Of a stretch of 53,899 bases of DNA, positions 53,876 to 53,899 are shown piece after piece. A program made the translations under genes and the position numbers. This stretch comes from Desulfococcaceae bacterium (GTDB lineage Bacteria > Desulfobacterota > Desulfobacteria > Desulfobacterales > Desulfosalsimonadaceae): positions 1 to 53,899 of the forward strand of contig JAQYVU010000021.1 of assembly GCA_030145385.1 (NCBI GenBank). The letters run 5' to 3'. The notes under the pieces were generated by a model. That model was not told the DNA's origin. It made no database searches and saw only the letters and a program-made list of their open reading frames with translations. Each line of letters starts with the position of its first letter. The first letter of the stretch is position 1.

Positions 53876-53899
53876 TCATCCTGTATTTCAATCATCCTG

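Noticed and set aside
53871-53899. Short direct repeat ATCATCCTG at the window end
   Set aside because: Two 9-base copies near the edge; too short to interpret without the following sequence.

Overview
The window is a chromosomal stretch of a Gram-negative bacterium of moderate to low GC content. Gram-negative markers are a FadL-type outer membrane protein, a TonB-receptor remnant, an OmpA remnant, lipoproteins and RapA. The gene content suggests a Desulfobacterota (Desulfobacterales-like) genome: YkgJ-type cysteine proteins, a DUF2284 protein, DegV, DUF1846, a CbrA-like symporter-kinase, a remnant that matches my memory of a Desulfobacterales-restricted family, and dispersed palindromic repeats that open with a GTCGTAAAA/TTCGTAAAA motif. 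No rRNA or other marker gene is present, so this placement is inference. I found no tRNA, rRNA, CRISPR array, prophage or intact insertion sequence.

Layout. 1-9.3 kb: the N-terminal part of a membrane PAS sensor (minus strand, cut by the window edge), a small YkgJ-like protein, a hypothetical protein, hisE-hisG, a 988-residue secreted DNRLRE/Ig-like protein and a stand-alone Fe-S PD-(D/E)XK nuclease. 9.5-17.5 kb (all minus): a small membrane protein, a YtcJ-type amidohydrolase, a small membrane protein plus a 1199-residue SSF-PAS-kinase-receiver hybrid of the CbrA type, and a FadL porin. 18.2-23.5 kb: DUF1846, then on the minus strand a cassette made of an OmpA-like pseudogene, an intact TPR-CHAT protease-like protein and an N-lobe fragment of a Ser/Thr kinase. 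23.7-27.2 kb: degV and DUF2284, convergent with cbiB. cbiB lies behind a cobalamin riboswitch, an intrinsic terminator and an internally deleted TonB-dependent receptor. 27.4-35.6 kb: glpX, a 7TM-GGDEF protein with a degenerate active site, a second YkgJ-like protein, two lipoprotein hydrolases and a GT39-type glycosyltransferase. 35.9-42.5 kb: a PrmA-like methyltransferase, surE, a zinc-ribbon NUDIX protein, a repeat element, a nucleotidyltransferase/DEDDh-exonuclease pair and rapA. 42.7-46.6 kb: two more pseudogenes, a small secreted protein, a 99-residue hypothetical protein, a small-multidrug-export family protein, darP and a PilZ protein. 47.2-53.9 kb: a long-chain acyl-CoA synthetase, a second repeat element, a GNAT acetyltransferase, an HD-GYP/HEAT gene pair and a 47-residue arginine-rich protein.

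Two themes stand out. First, gene decay: between 19.8 and 44.2 kb at least five genes are broken by different lesions (nonsense codons, a homopolymer frameshift, internal deletions), while their neighbours look intact. Second, cyclic-di-GMP-type signalling parts (a degenerate GGDEF with an apparent I-site, a PilZ protein, an HD-GYP) sit alongside large membrane sensors. The least explained units are the nucleotidyltransferase/DEDDh-exonuclease pair, the HEAT/HD-GYP pair and the OmpA/TPR-CHAT/kinase cassette. TTG starts with good Shine-Dalgarno sequences are unusually common.
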